From positions 62,001 to 126,000 of the forward strand of contig NZ_JAMTCJ010000001.1 in NCBI RefSeq assembly GCF_024171815.1: a DNA stretch of 64,000 bases, in the 5' to 3' direction. This DNA comes from Williamsia maris. Lineage in GTDB: Bacteria > Actinomycetota > Actinomycetes > Mycobacteriales > Mycobacteriaceae. Made by a program: the position numbers and the translations under genes. The notes beneath the pieces were generated by a model. It was not told where the DNA came from. It was given only the letters and a program-made list of their open reading frames with translations, and made no database searches. Below are positions 9,177 to 18,875 of this stretch, piece after piece. How positions within the stretch are numbered: the stretch's first letter is position 1; every line of letters begins with the position of its first letter.

Positions 9177-9650
9177 CTAGGTCGCGTCCCAGTCGGTGAC
9201 CTCGCGACGCGGCGGTGTGGCCGGTCGGTCCAGGTCGAAGGCCGGGTCCGCGGCGTTCGTGGTCGCCTTGGCGACCGACGTCTTGTCCATCGACACCGCG
9301 GGAGCCGGGGTGATCTCGGGCATCGGCGCCGACACCGGCTTGATCTTCGTGGTGTCGTCGAAGTTGCCCGTGAAGAACGACTCGTCGCCGTCGAGCAGGT
9401 GCTTTGTGATGATCGACCGCGGAGTCATCCCGCGCAGTTGGTTGAGCTCGGCGAGGGGCGCCCGGAAATCCTCGAACTCGGGACCCAGGTCGTCCTTGAG
9501 CTGACTGGTCGCGCCGGTGGCGTACTCGCGCACCTGACGCAGCGACTTCATGCTCCAGGTGACGGCTCCGGGAAGGCGTTCCGGGCCCAGGATGACGAGA
9601 CCGGCGATCAGAAGTATGAGGAGCTCTCCCCAACCGACGCTGCTGAACAC
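9177..9650 (-). CDS. tatB: Sec-independent translocase subunit TatB
   Basis: The 157-residue protein begins with [20 protein letters not shown] and a GPERLP hinge, the canonical TatB single membrane helix, followed by an amphipathic helix and a long soluble tail. With TatA and TatC it forms the twin-arginine export system for folded proteins. It is last in the order sigE-rseA-htrA-tatB, 34 bases after htrA, exactly as in mycobacteria. It converges with mrp across a 32-base gap. Confidence 0.92.
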   Translation of the reverse strand: MFSSVGWGELLILLIAGLVILGPERLPGAVTWSMKSLRQVREYATGATSQLKDDLGPEFEDFRAPLAELNQLRGMTPRSIITKHLLDGDESFFTGNFDDTTKIKPVSAPMPEITPAPAVSMDKTSVAKATTNAADPAFDLDRPATPPRREVTDWDAT

Positions 9651-9684
9651 GGTTTCAGGCTACTCCGGGGTCTCGGCGAGACGA

Positions 9685-11205
9685 TCAGGCGTCGGTCGCG
9701 GGCGTGATGGTGGTGTCGAAGGTCCGCCCGTCGCGCCAGTAGCTGATCGGGATGCTCTTGCCCGGTGTGGACGTGCGCTCGGCGACGGTCAGCTCGTCGG
9801 CGCCGTCGATCGGGCGTCCGTCGAACTCGGTGACGACGTCACCCTCACGCAGCCCCGCGCGCTGTGCGGGCGATCCGTCGACCACGTTGCGGACCTGGGC
9901 GCCGAGCACCCGGTCGTTGCGCACCGAACTGGTGTTGACGCCGATCTGGGCGTGCACGGCGCGACCGTCGCGGATCAGTTCCTCGGCGATACCGCGGACC
10001 TCGTTGATGGGGATCGCGAAACCGAGACCGATGGAACCACCGCCGGGTACGAGGCCGGCGGTGTTGATGCCGACGACCTTGGCGTCGTCGTCGACCAGGG
10101 GTCCACCGGAGTTGCCGGGGTTGATCGCGGCGTCGGTCTGGATCCCGTCGATGACGGCGTTGGTGTCGGAGGTGTCGTCGGGGCGCAGCGGGACCGCACG
10201 GTGGGTGGCGCTGACGATGCCGCTGGTGACGGTCCGATCGAGACCGAGCGGCGATCCGAAGGCGATGACCTCCTGGCCGATGGCCAGGTCGTCGGAGTTG
10301 CCCAGGGCCGCGGTGGTGAGGTTGTCGATGTTGTCGACCTTGATCACCGCGAGATCGGTGCGGATGTCGCGGCCGACGATGCGGGCGGGCACCCGCTGAC
10401 GGTCGAAGAACGTGACCTCGAGCTTCGCCTTCTGGGTCGCGGCGAGCGAGATCACGTGGTTGTTGGTGACGATGTAGCCGTTCTTGTCCAGGACGACCCC
10501 GGACCCCGTGCCCACCGCACTCGACGTGCTCACGGTGATGGCGACGACGGCCTTCTCGACCGCCGAGGCGACGCGGGCCACCTGTCCCCGATTTCCGCCG
10601 GGGGTGGACTCGCCCTTGCCGAGTGAGACCGAGTCGGAGTTCAACGGTGGCGTCACCTCGGCGGTGACGCGGCCCAGCAGGCCCCCGATGCCGCCGATGA
10701 GCACCGCGATGACGGCGAGCAGGGCCAACGCCCGCCAGCTGACGATGCGGTCGAAGAGCAGTTCACGCGCGCCGAGCTTGCGTCCGGGAACGGTCGGCAC
10801 GGGAGCGGTCGGACGGTCGACCGCCGGGCGGTCCATCGCGGCGATGCTGGCCGGGTCGCGCCACGGGTCCGCGGGGACCGGGGGCTGCTCGGTCTCGCCG
10901 AACCGGGAGTCCGGGTCGCGCTGCAGCGAGGCGGTGTCGTCGGACGGTCGGGCGAAGGCCTCGCGCAGCACCGGGTCGGGGTCGGCGACCACGGGCTGTC
11001 GCGGTCCGGTGCGAACCTGGTCGGAGGCGGCAAACGATCCGGCCACGCCGTCGGGTCGCCCGAACACGGCCACGGTCTGGGGTGAGATCGGTGAGTGCCG
11101 AGGACGACGCTGCGTCGGCTGCGACTCGCCCGTGGGCGGACGTGACGGACCGTCGGGACCGGGGTCCGACGGTGTGGGGCCGCCGGACTGCTGATCAGAG
11201 GTCAA
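9685..11205 (-). CDS. htrA: Membrane-anchored HtrA/DegP-type serine protease
   Basis: The 506-residue protein has a long disordered, Pro/Asp-rich cytoplasmic N-terminus, one membrane helix (ALALLAVIAVLIGGIGGLL) and a trypsin-like protease domain with the triad His in TNNHVIS, Asp in RTDLAVIKV and Ser in NPGNSGGPLV. A C-terminal PDZ domain follows (QRAGLREGDVVTEFDGRPI). It would degrade or refold damaged envelope proteins. It starts with TTG, overlapping the rseA stop (TTGA), so protease and anti-sigma factor are translationally coupled. In mycobacteria SigE, RseA and HtrA form an envelope-stress circuit. Confidence 0.92.
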   Translation of the reverse strand: MTSDQQSGGPTPSDPGPDGPSRPPTGESQPTQRRPRHSPISPQTVAVFGRPDGVAGSFAASDQVRTGPRQPVVADPDPVLREAFARPSDDTASLQRDPDSRFGETEQPPVPADPWRDPASIAAMDRPAVDRPTAPVPTVPGRKLGARELLFDRIVSWRALALLAVIAVLIGGIGGLLGRVTAEVTPPLNSDSVSLGKGESTPGGNRGQVARVASAVEKAVVAITVSTSSAVGTGSGVVLDKNGYIVTNNHVISLAATQKAKLEVTFFDRQRVPARIVGRDIRTDLAVIKVDNIDNLTTAALGNSDDLAIGQEVIAFGSPLGLDRTVTSGIVSATHRAVPLRPDDTSDTNAVIDGIQTDAAINPGNSGGPLVDDDAKVVGINTAGLVPGGGSIGLGFAIPINEVRGIAEELIRDGRAVHAQIGVNTSSVRNDRVLGAQVRNVVDGSPAQRAGLREGDVVTEFDGRPIDGADELTVAERTSTPGKSIPISYWRDGRTFDTTITPATDA

Positions 11206-11642
11206 CGATTACGCCACCGGCTCGGACGGTGGATGGGGAAGCCGGGGGCCGACAGCGGACCACGCGGGACGCGGCGCTCGTCGGTGCGCTCGGCCTCGCG
11301 ACGCGCCAGGGCGCTGCGCAGATCGATCTCACGGGTGGGGATCTGGTTGAGCTGACCCAGCAGATCGACGGGCATGGTCACGTCGGCACAGGAGCGCAGC
11401 GCGCTGCGGGCGGAGGTCTGGGCCTCGACCTCGGCGGCACACTCGGTGCAGGCCGAGATGTGACGGGCGGCCCGGAGATGGGCGTTCATCCGGAGTTCGC
11501 CGTCGACGTACGCGGCGATCGCCTCGGTGGCGAGGTGATCGGTCGATGCGAACGACCGGCCACCGTCTGAGCCGGGCGCACGGTAGGACGCGTTCGGCGA
11601 GAACGACGAGTTCGCAGGTGTCCAACGATTTCGGTCGGTCAT
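11202..11642 (-). CDS. rseA: Anti-sigma-E factor RseA (ZAS family)
   Basis: I choose the ATG at 11642, preceded by AAGAGGGG eight bases upstream, giving 146 residues; a much longer reading frame further out has no ribosome site. The zinc anti-sigma signature HxxxCxxC is present as HISACTEC (about residues 63-70). The protein lacks a membrane helix, so it acts in the cytoplasm, binding SigE until redox stress or phosphorylation and proteolysis release it, as known for mycobacterial RseA. It lies 158 bases after sigE and overlaps htrA by four bases. Confidence 0.9.
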   Translation of the reverse strand: MTDRNRWTPANSSFSPNASYRAPGSDGGRSFASTDHLATEAIAAYVDGELRMNAHLRAARHISACTECAAEVEAQTSARSALRSCADVTMPVDLLGQLNQIPTREIDLRSALARREAERTDERRVPRGPLSAPGFPIHRPSRWRNR

Positions 11643-11800
11643 CTCGATCACCCCTCTTCGCGATTCGGCCCGGATGGGAGTGGCCCGCTGCTCGCGGACC
11701 ATCGACCACGATAGCGAACCCACATCCGGCGTGCCGAGCATCCATCAGCCCGACCTCGAGATCAACGAACCGGGAGCCCGCAGGGTTCCCGGGGGTGCGG

Positions 11801-12421
11801 CTACAGCGCCGGGGTGGCGACCGAACGGCTGCTGGTGTGGCCGTTCGACGCGAGGTGGTCGCGGATGGCCTGGCGGCCGCGGTGGATGCGACTGCGCACG
11901 GTCCCGAGCTTCACGCCGAGCGTGGTGGCGATCTCCTCGTAGGACAGGCCCTCGATGTCACACAGCACGACCGCGGCACGGAACTCCGGGGCCAGCGCGT
12001 CGAGCGCCTGCTGCAGGTCGGGGTCGAGATTTGCCTCGACATAGACGCGCTCCGGGTCGGGGGCGGTGCCGGGGACGCGCTCGTAGTCCTCGGGCAGCGC
12101 CTCCATGCGGATCTTCGCGCGGCGCCGGACCATGTCCAGGAAGAGGTTGGTGGTGATGCGGTGCAGCCATCCCTCGAACGTGCCCGCGCGGTAGTTCGAC
12201 AGCGAGCGGAAGACCCGGATGAAGGTCTCCTGGGTGAGGTCCTCGGCGTCGTGCTGGTTGCCGGACAACCGGTACGCCAGGCGGTAGACGCGGTCGGCGT
12301 GCTCACGGACCAGTTCGTCCCAGGACGGCATCAGGGCGCCGTCGCCGGTCTCGTCGAAGCGCGCGGTTCCTCCCACGACGGTGACGTCGGTGTCGTTGCT
12401 GAGCTGGGGAGATTCGGTCAT
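11801..12421 (-). CDS. sigE: ECF sigma factor SigE
   Basis: The start is set at the ATG at 12421 (206 residues) with GTGGAG about seven bases upstream; a longer in-frame extension would run into the divergent methyltransferase gene. Region 2 is visible as [19 protein letters not shown] and region 4 as [20 protein letters not shown]. The N-terminal tail of about 35 residues is typical of mycobacterial SigE. It directs RNA polymerase to envelope-stress genes and is restrained by RseA encoded next to it. M. tuberculosis sigE has several promoters and starts, so an alternative longer form cannot be excluded. Confidence 0.92.
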   Translation of the reverse strand: MTESPQLSNDTDVTVVGGTARFDETGDGALMPSWDELVREHADRVYRLAYRLSGNQHDAEDLTQETFIRVFRSLSNYRAGTFEGWLHRITTNLFLDMVRRRAKIRMEALPEDYERVPGTAPDPERVYVEANLDPDLQQALDALAPEFRAAVVLCDIEGLSYEEIATTLGVKLGTVRSRIHRGRQAIRDHLASNGHTSSRSVATPAL

Positions 12422-12468
12422 CTGCGCGGCTCCACTTTCCTCTGGTGAGATGTGGGGATCACTGCTGG

Positions 12469-12496
12469 CAACTCGAGCCCCTGAGGGTTTGTTCCC
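12469..12496 (-). promoter_or_regulatory. Possible ECF-type promoter of sigE
   Basis: On the minus strand GGGAAC (12496-12491) is followed, after 18 bases, by GTTG (12472-12469). This resembles the GGAAC / GTT elements used by SigE/SigH-type ECF factors and would allow stress-responsive autoregulation, as known for mycobacterial sigE. The spacer is one or two bases longer than ideal. Confidence 0.4.
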
Positions 12497-12623
12497 GAGA
12501 CCACCGCATCTGCTGTTGGTGATGACTCTGGTACATCGGCGTGTGCAAGCAGTGTGAGTGAGCTGAGGTTTCCCTGAGAGTCGCGTTCTCTCCTCCGGCG
12601 GCACGGGGGATAGCCTCATCGTT

Positions 12624-13298
12624 GTGTCCGACACCACCGGTGAGAACCCACCCGATCCCCACTCGCTGCGCGCCTACGCCGAGTCGGCGATCGCCGAGGA
12701 CGACGCGCTGATCGCGGCCCGCGAACGCGCCCAGGAGCTCGGCGCGCCCGCCATCTCCCCCGCCGTCGGCGCGGCGCTCTGCCTGCTCGCCCGGCTCGTC
12801 GACGCACGGTCGGTGGTCGAGATCGGTACGGGCGCAGGCGTCAGCGGTCTGTGGCTGCTGGGCGGGATGCGCGCCGACGGGGTGCTCACCACGATCGACC
12901 CGGAGTCCGAACACCAACGCGCGGCCAAGCTCGGATTCGCCGCCGCCGGCGTCGCGGCCTCGCGGACACGACTGATCAACGGCCGCGCCGCCGAGGTGCT
13001 CCCCCGCCTCGCCGACGACTCCTACGACCTCGTCTTCGTCGACGGCGCCGTCATCGACCAGCCGCGCTACGTCCGTGAGGGGTTGCGGCTGTTGCGATCC
13101 GGCGGTGTCCTGCTGGTACACAACGCGACAGCAGACGGCCGGATCGCCGACCCGTCGGCCACCGACCCCGACACCGTCGCGGCGCGAGAGGCCGCACTGC
13201 TCATCTCCGAGGACGATGCGCTGCTGCCGGTGGTGATCCCGCTCGGACGCGGACTGCTCGCGGCCACCAGGGCCGAGCGTCCCGCTCCGCTGGACTGA
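12624..13298 (+). CDS. SAM-dependent O-methyltransferase (Rv1220c type)
   Basis: The 224-residue protein belongs to the O-methyltransferase family 3 (catechol/caffeoyl-CoA type). The SAM-binding motif I is [18 protein letters not shown] (about residues 63-80), followed by an acidic residue in TTIDPE and motif [12 protein letters not shown]. It starts with GTG six bases after a TAGCCT -10-like box, so it is probably leaderless. It is divergent from sigE, the same arrangement as in mycobacteria. The methyl acceptor is unknown. Confidence 0.88.
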   Translation: MSDTTGENPPDPHSLRAYAESAIAEDDALIAARERAQELGAPAISPAVGAALCLLARLVDARSVVEIGTGAGVSGLWLLGGMRADGVLTTIDPESEHQRAAKLGFAAAGVAASRTRLINGRAAEVLPRLADDSYDLVFVDGAVIDQPRYVREGLRLLRSGGVLLVHNATADGRIADPSATDPDTVAAREAALLISEDDALLPVVIPLGRGLLAATRAERPAPLD

Positions 13299-13322
13299 AC
13301 CACCCTCGGACCGCCGCGTCGA

Positions 13323-14126
13323 TCACCGTGTCGCCGGGACCAACTCGGTGAGATCCGGGTATTTGGGGGCCATGTTGTCGCCGCGGGACCGGCCGCGCAG
13401 TCGCCGGCCGATCCACGGCGCGGCCGCCTGAGCGGCCCACTGACGGTTGTCTTTTCGCCGCTGCGCCGCCGTCATGGTCTCGGGAGGACCGAACGCCACC
13501 GGCACGAGGTCGTGGTCGATGCCCAGCGACTCCAACACCCGGATCGCCATCTGGTGATGGCCCGCCGACGACAGATGCATGCGGTCGAACTCCCACATCC
13601 GGCGGTCGGAGAACTCGTGCATGCGCCAGAAGTCGACCAGGTCCACGCCGCGACGTTCGACGACCTCGCGCAGTAGTTCGTTGTAGATCGCGAACCGGCC
13701 GCGCATCGCGGCGAACAGCGGTCGGCCCCCGGTGTCGAATGCCGTGAACGTGAAGACGCGCGCACCCGTGTCGACCAGGGCGCCCAACGCGTCGTCGTAG
13801 CGCGCGATGATGGCGTCGATGTCGACCGACGGGCGCAGCAGATCGTTTGCGCCCGCGCACATCCCGACGAGATCAGGGGTCATCGCCACCGCAGGCTCGA
13901 GCTGGTCGTCGACGACCGGGCCGAGCAACTTCCCACGGATCGCGAGGTTCGCATAGCGCGTCGGTGCGACACCGGTCTCGACGGTACGACGCGCGAGCAC
14001 CTCGGCCATCCGATCCGCCCAGCCACGAACCCCGTTCGGGCAGCGCGGTTCCGGGTCCCCGACCCCCTCGGGGAACGAGTCGCCGATGACGACGAACCGG
14101 CGCACGGCCGGTTCGGTGTCAGACAT
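13323..14126 (-). CDS. SGNH/GDSL-type hydrolase
   Basis: The 267-residue protein has the SGNH blocks in order: block I GDSFPEGVGD (catalytic Ser at about residue 17), block III CAGANDLL (Asn), and block V with the Asp/His pair in DRMHLSSAGHH. No signal peptide is visible, so it is probably cytoplasmic. These enzymes hydrolyse or transfer acyl groups on esters. Its ATG overlaps the end of manB by eight bases, making it the last gene of a rmlD-wbbL-manB unit and suggesting a role in sugar or lipid metabolism. The substrate is unknown. Confidence 0.85.
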   Translation of the reverse strand: MSDTEPAVRRFVVIGDSFPEGVGDPEPRCPNGVRGWADRMAEVLARRTVETGVAPTRYANLAIRGKLLGPVVDDQLEPAVAMTPDLVGMCAGANDLLRPSVDIDAIIARYDDALGALVDTGARVFTFTAFDTGGRPLFAAMRGRFAIYNELLREVVERRGVDLVDFWRMHEFSDRRMWEFDRMHLSSAGHHQMAIRVLESLGIDHDLVPVAFGPPETMTAAQRRKDNRQWAAQAAAPWIGRRLRGRSRGDNMAPKYPDLTELVPATR

Positions 14127-15228
14127 CGGTGGAGAAGCGCACCCCGCCGTCGGGGATGGTCACACCGGGCCAGACCCGGGCGCCGCGGAGCAGTTCACAG
14201 CGTGCGCCGATGTCGGCACCGTCACCGATCACGCCGTCGCGGACCAGGGCTCGGGGACCGATCCGGGCGCCGAAACCGATGATGCTGCGCTCGACCACCG
14301 CGCCTGCCTCGATCACCGCGCCGTCGAACACCACGGCACCGTCGAGACGCACCCGCGCGCCGATCTCCGCGCCGCGCCCGACGACCGTGCCGCCGATGAG
14401 GACGGCTCCGGGGGCGACGCCCGCACCCTCGTGCACGAGGGACTCGCCGCGCTGACCCGACAGCGCCGGCGACGGGGCGATGCCGCGCACCAGATCCGCC
14501 GAGCCCTGCACGAAGTCCTCGGGGGTACCCATGTCGCGCCAGTACCCCGCGTCGACGTGGGCGTGTACGTGACGGCCGTGGGCCAACAGGTTCGGGAACA
14601 CCTCGCGCTCGACCGACACGGGACGGTCGGCGTCGATCTCCTCGATGACCGACCGCTTGAAGACGTAGCAGCCGGCGTTGATCTGATCGGTCGGCGGATC
14701 CTGCGTCTTCTCCAGGAAGGCGGTCACGCGACCGTTGTCGTCGGTGGGGACGCATCCGAACGCGCGGGGGTCGCCGACCCGCACGAGGTGGATGGTGACG
14801 TCGGCGCCGGAGGTGTGGTGCGTGTCGAGGACCGCCCGTACGTCGGTGCCGCCGAGGACGTCTCCGTTGAACACCAGGATCGTGTCCGCGGTCAGCTCGC
14901 CCAGCACGTTGCGGATGGCGCCGCCGGTGCCCATGGGCTCGGTCTCGGTGACGTAGCGGATCTGCATCCCGAGTTTGTAGCCGTCACCGAAGTGGTCCTC
15001 GAACACCTCGGCCTTGAACGAGGTGCCGAGCACGACGTCGGTGATGCCCGCGGCCTGGATCCGCGACAGCAAATGCGTCAGGAAGGGCACGCCCGCGGTC
15101 GGGAGCATGGGCTTGGGCGCCGACAGGGTCAGCGGGCGTAGCCGAGTTCCTTTGCCTCCCACCAGGATCACTGCTTGAACGGCGGGTGCGCCTGCCGACT
15201 TGTCGGCAGCGCTGTCGAACTCTGACAC
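14119..15228 (-). CDS. manB: Mannose-1-phosphate guanylyltransferase ManB
   Basis: The 369-residue protein carries the nucleotidyltransferase signature VGGKGTRLRPLTLSAPKPML (about residues 23-42), the FNGDVLGG metal-binding motif, and a C-terminal left-handed beta-helix of hexapeptide repeats (GAVLIGGTVVGRGAEIGARV). It closely matches the mycobacterial protein that makes GDP-mannose from GTP and mannose-1-phosphate, feeding mannolipids and lipoglycans. The GTG start abuts the wbbL stop directly and has GGAGG six bases upstream, inside wbbL. Confidence 0.9.
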   Translation of the reverse strand: MSEFDSAADKSAGAPAVQAVILVGGKGTRLRPLTLSAPKPMLPTAGVPFLTHLLSRIQAAGITDVVLGTSFKAEVFEDHFGDGYKLGMQIRYVTETEPMGTGGAIRNVLGELTADTILVFNGDVLGGTDVRAVLDTHHTSGADVTIHLVRVGDPRAFGCVPTDDNGRVTAFLEKTQDPPTDQINAGCYVFKRSVIEEIDADRPVSVEREVFPNLLAHGRHVHAHVDAGYWRDMGTPEDFVQGSADLVRGIAPSPALSGQRGESLVHEGAGVAPGAVLIGGTVVGRGAEIGARVRLDGAVVFDGAVIEAGAVVERSIIGFGARIGPRALVRDGVIGDGADIGARCELLRGARVWPGVTIPDGGVRFSTDV

Positions 15229-16146
15229 TCAGGCCTCCCTCGGAGGTGTCGATGGTGGATTCACGATAGGCGAATCCGGCCGGCTGGTCGTGGTCCGTCG
15301 GGCAGATGCGACCGCCATTCGTGACCGAACCCACAGGCCGGCGCGCAGCCCCGCCCGCAGCGGGGCCCAGCGTGCTCCCGGATGCCGGTCGGCCTGGAAG
15401 CGGTAGGCGCTCTCGTGGTGCGCGGGCAGCATCAGTTCCGGGTGTTCACCGGCGACGTGGCCCTTGCGGTGGATCACCTCGGCGCTGGGTGCGAACACGT
15501 TGAGCCACCCCGCGCGCGCGAGGCGGTCACCGAGGTCGACGTCCTCCATGTACATGAAGTAGCGGGAGTCGAAGCCGTTGATCGACTCGAAGGCCGCGCG
15601 GCGCAGCAGCAGACACGAACCGGAGAGCCATCCGACGGTGCGCTCGGCGATGGCCTCGTCGTCCTGTCGGTAGCCGGCGGTCCACGGGTTCGACTTCCAC
15701 ACCCGGCCCAGCAGGGCGTGTCCGGTTCCCGACACGAGGTCGGGGACGCGGCGCGCCGAGGGGTAGACCGTGCCGTCGGGTTCACGGATCAGCGGTCCGA
15801 CCGCTCCGGCGCGCGGCCATCGGCGGGCGACGGCGAGCATCTCGTCGATGGAACCGGGCACCCACTCGACGTCGGGGTTGGCGACGATCACGAACTCCGT
15901 CGCCGGATCGGTCGCCGCGACCGCGCGGTTCGAGGCGCCGCCGTAGCCGATGTTGGCCCCGGTACGCAGCAGGGTGACGTTGTCGAAGTCCCGCTCGGCG
16001 GCCTCGGGCGCGCCGTCGGTGGATCCGTTGTCGGCGATGACCACCTCGTGTTCGACCGTGGTCGCCGTGGAGAGGCTGCGCAGGAAGTTGGAGAGGTGGT
16101 CGCCGGAGGAATAGGTCACCGTCACCACGGCCAACTCAGCTGTCAC
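15229..16146 (-). CDS. wbbL: Rhamnosyltransferase WbbL (galactan linker synthesis)
   Basis: The start is set at GTG 16146 (305 residues), because homology begins at ELAVVTVTYSSGDHL and the long in-frame extension is a shadow of rmlD. The protein is a GT2 family transferase with GSTDGAPEAAERD, a VANPDVEW metal-binding motif and the acceptor-domain motif MYMEDVDLGDRLARAGW. In mycobacteria WbbL transfers rhamnose from dTDP-rhamnose to GlcNAc-PP-decaprenol, the linker joining arabinogalactan to peptidoglycan, and it is essential. It overlaps rmlD by eleven bases. Confidence 0.9.
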   Translation of the reverse strand: MTAELAVVTVTYSSGDHLSNFLRSLSTATTVEHEVVIADNGSTDGAPEAAERDFDNVTLLRTGANIGYGGASNRAVAATDPATEFVIVANPDVEWVPGSIDEMLAVARRWPRAGAVGPLIREPDGTVYPSARRVPDLVSGTGHALLGRVWKSNPWTAGYRQDDEAIAERTVGWLSGSCLLLRRAAFESINGFDSRYFMYMEDVDLGDRLARAGWLNVFAPSAEVIHRKGHVAGEHPELMLPAHHESAYRFQADRHPGARWAPLRAGLRAGLWVRSRMAVASARRTTTSRPDSPIVNPPSTPPREA

Positions 16147-17053
16147 GGGGCAAGGGTAACGAACGTGTGTGCAGCGCCATGTCCAGGGCGGGGCGCCACT
16201 CGCGCAGCGGCCGCAACCCCGCATCCGCCCACGACACGCCGGACAACACCGAATAGGCCGGACGTGGTGCCGGGCGCGGGAACTCGGCGGTCGTGACCGG
16301 TCGGACGCGATCGGGATCGGCCCCGACACCGACGAACACGGCCCGGGCGAGGTCGAACCAGCTGCATCGGCCCGCGTTGGTGGCGTGCAGCACGGCACCC
16401 GTCACGCGGGACAGGTGGTCGGGCGGCGTCTGCGCGAGCTGGAGCAGCCCGGCGGCGAGGTCGACGGCGTAGGTCGGCGACCCGATCTGGTCGTCGACCA
16501 CCCCGATCGTGTCGCGCTCGGTCTCGAGGCGGCGCATCGTGGAGACGAAGTCGGAGCCCCTGTCGGCGCCGGTGTAGACCCACGCGGTCCGCACGATCGT
16601 CGTCCGCGGGTCGGCCGCGCGCGCGGCGCGCTCACCGGCCAGCTTGGTCCGCCCGTAGACGGTGGCCGGCGTCGCGTCGGGATCGAGGTCGGCCGGCTCC
16701 AACGGCCGGTCCCTGGTCGCGGGGGCGGAGAAGACGTAGTCGGTGGACAGGTGGATCAGCCAGGCGCCCGCGGCCGCCGTGACGCGGGCGAGCGCGGCGG
16801 GACCCGCGACGTTGGCGGCCTCGGCCATCGCGACATCGGTCTCCGCAGCGTCCACCGCGGTGTAGGCCGCGCAGTTCACGACCACGTCGTGCGGCCCCAG
16901 GTCGGCGAGGACCCGTGCGGGCGCGCCGGCGTCGGAGATGTCGAGGTCGGTGCGACCGAGTCCGATCGCCCCGGGCGTGGCGGCCAGCAGACGGCCGACC
17001 TGCCCCCCGGCGCCGGTGACGAACAACCGGCCCGGTCTCGTCGAATTCGTCAC
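16136..17053 (-). CDS. rmlD: dTDP-4-dehydrorhamnose reductase RmlD
   Basis: The 305-residue short-chain reductase has the NAD(P) motif VTGAGGQVG near the N-terminus, the strand NCAAYTAVDAAE, STDYVFS, and the catalytic YxxxK in YGRTKLAGE. It reduces dTDP-4-keto-rhamnose to dTDP-rhamnose, the donor used by WbbL encoded directly downstream. It is first in the rmlD-wbbL-manB-SGNH unit and divergent from the LCP gene. The gene order matches M. tuberculosis. Confidence 0.92.
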   Translation of the reverse strand: MTNSTRPGRLFVTGAGGQVGRLLAATPGAIGLGRTDLDISDAGAPARVLADLGPHDVVVNCAAYTAVDAAETDVAMAEAANVAGPAALARVTAAAGAWLIHLSTDYVFSAPATRDRPLEPADLDPDATPATVYGRTKLAGERAARAADPRTTIVRTAWVYTGADRGSDFVSTMRRLETERDTIGVVDDQIGSPTYAVDLAAGLLQLAQTPPDHLSRVTGAVLHATNAGRCSWFDLARAVFVGVGADPDRVRPVTTAEFPRPAPRPAYSVLSGVSWADAGLRPLREWRPALDMALHTRSLPLPRDS

Positions 17054-17203
17054 ACCCGCCCCTCCTGGTCAGACATCGCCGTGAGCATATTGGACCCCGC
17101 CGCCCGGCGTTGCGCTCCCCGATCGACCCCGTCACCCCCAGTAGCGTGAGACCCCGGGGAACAGCCAGTACATCTCTGCCATCTCAGAAGTCGAAAGGGT
17201 CAC

Positions 17204-18859
17204 GTGCACCAGCCACCCGACGATCGGCGTGCGCGTCGTGCCGCACCCCGGGACCCCGGCGAACGGCGTCGGCCCCGTCCGTCGACCGGTGCGACCCGAT
17301 CCGGAGCCGGCGCGCGTCAAGCGTCGTCGCGAGCCGCCGCGGCACCCGGCACCACCCCGAGGTCGGGCAACCCGACCCCGGCGCAGGCGCCCACCCCACC
17401 GGTCGGGCCTCCCCGTAACGGCGCCCTGACCCTGTCGGGCAACGTCGGACGGGTCGCCGTCGCGCTGCTGTCGGTGGTCGTCCTGCTGATCACGGGGTTC
17501 GCGTGGAGCAGCATCACCTCGCTGCAGAACGGGGTGACCCGCCTCGACGGACTGCAACTCGGTGACGGCCGGGACGGCGCCGTCGACATCCTGATGGTCG
17601 GTACCGACTCCCGGGTCGACGCACAGGGCAACCCGCTGTCGGCGTCCGAGGCCGCCCAGCTGCACGCCGGCGACGAGGTCGCCACCAACACCGACACCAT
17701 CCTGCTGATCCGGATCCCCAACGACGGGTCGTCGGCGACGGCGATCTCGATCCCCCGCGATTCCTACGTCGACGTCCCCGGGATCGGCATGAGCAAGATC
17801 AACGCCGCCTACGGCGCCACCAAGGAGACCAAGCGGGCCGCGCTCGTCGAGGCCGGTACCGATCCCGCCGAGGCCGAGAAGGAGGCGACGGTGGCCGGCC
17901 GCAAGGCCCTGATCCAGACCGTCGCGCAGCTGACCGGCGTGCAGGTCGATCGGTACGCCGAGGTCGGACTGGTCGGGTTCGTGTTGCTCACCAACGCCGT
18001 GAACGGTGTGGACGTCTGCCTGCGCAACCCGGTGAACGAGCCCCTGTCGGGTGCGCGCTTCCGGGCGGGGCGACAGACCCTCGACGGCGCCAAGGCCCTG
18101 AGCTTCGTCCGACAGCGTCACGACCTCCCCCGCGGCGACCTCGACCGCATCGTGCGCCAGCAGGTGTTCATGGCCTCACTCGCGCAGAAGGTGCTCTCGG
18201 CCGGGACGCTGACCGATCCCGGCAAGCTGAGCGCGTTGCAGGACGCGGTGTCGCGGTCCATCGTCATCGACGACAACTGGGACATCCTCAAGTTCGTCGA
18301 GCAACTGAAGGACCTCACCGGCGGCAAGGTGAAGTTCGCGACCATCCCGGTCACCGACGAGCAGGGCTGGAGCGAGGACGGTGAGCAGTCGGTCGTCACC
18401 GTCGACCCGGCCGCCGTGCACCGGTTCACCGCGGCCCTGTTGACGTCGAAGAAGGGCGCCCTGGCGCGCGACGAGTACACCGTCGACGTGACCAACGCCG
18501 GGACCGTGGACGGACTCGCGACGAACGTCTCGGGCATCGTCGCGGCCAAGGGCTACACCCGCGGCACGACCGACACCAAGGGCACGAACGACGCCGACAG
18601 CTACATCGCGACGTCGGAGAACAACGCCGGCGCAACCGATCTGGCCAAGCAGATGGGCGGCCTGCCGGTCCGGGTCGACGGCTCGGTCCCGTCGGGACAC
18701 CTCCGCCTGGTGCTCACCGATTCCTACACCGGCCCCGGGTCGATCAGCGACACCGGCGCGCAGGGGCAGCAGGATGGCGCCGCGCCGGCGACCCCGGCCG
18801 CCGCGACCACCGCCCCGCCGATCACCGCCGCCGGTTCCGGGCCGCAATGCGTCAACTGA
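17204..18859 (+). CDS. LytR-CpsA-Psr (LCP) family cell-wall ligase
   Basis: The 551-residue protein starts at GTG (GAAAGGG a few bases upstream) with a basic, Pro/Arg-rich cytoplasmic tail of about 75 residues, then a membrane helix (VAVALLSVVVLLITGFAW). The LCP domain has DILMVGTDSR, the arginine-containing AISIPRDSYVD and FVRQRHDLPRGDLDRIVRQQ. A C-terminal LytR_C domain (YTVDVTNAGTVDGLA) and an Ala/Thr/Pro tail follow. LCP enzymes attach arabinogalactan to peptidoglycan. The homologue at this place in M. tuberculosis is CpsA, which makes this gene a functional partner of the linker genes it diverges from. Confidence 0.88.
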   Translation: MHQPPDDRRARRAAPRDPGERRRPRPSTGATRSGAGARQASSRAAAAPGTTPRSGNPTPAQAPTPPVGPPRNGALTLSGNVGRVAVALLSVVVLLITGFAWSSITSLQNGVTRLDGLQLGDGRDGAVDILMVGTDSRVDAQGNPLSASEAAQLHAGDEVATNTDTILLIRIPNDGSSATAISIPRDSYVDVPGIGMSKINAAYGATKETKRAALVEAGTDPAEAEKEATVAGRKALIQTVAQLTGVQVDRYAEVGLVGFVLLTNAVNGVDVCLRNPVNEPLSGARFRAGRQTLDGAKALSFVRQRHDLPRGDLDRIVRQQVFMASLAQKVLSAGTLTDPGKLSALQDAVSRSIVIDDNWDILKFVEQLKDLTGGKVKFATIPVTDEQGWSEDGEQSVVTVDPAAVHRFTAALLTSKKGALARDEYTVDVTNAGTVDGLATNVSGIVAAKGYTRGTTDTKGTNDADSYIATSENNAGATDLAKQMGGLPVRVDGSVPSGHLRLVLTDSYTGPGSISDTGAQGQQDGAAPATPAAATTAPPITAAGSGPQCVN

Positions 18860-18875
18860 TGAAAGCGTCGTGCCG

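Noticed and set aside
16147-16398. N-terminal extension of WbbL
   Set aside because: Cys/Arg/Pro-rich sequence overlapping rmlD; the GT2 domain starts at GTG 16146 and the resulting length fits the family.
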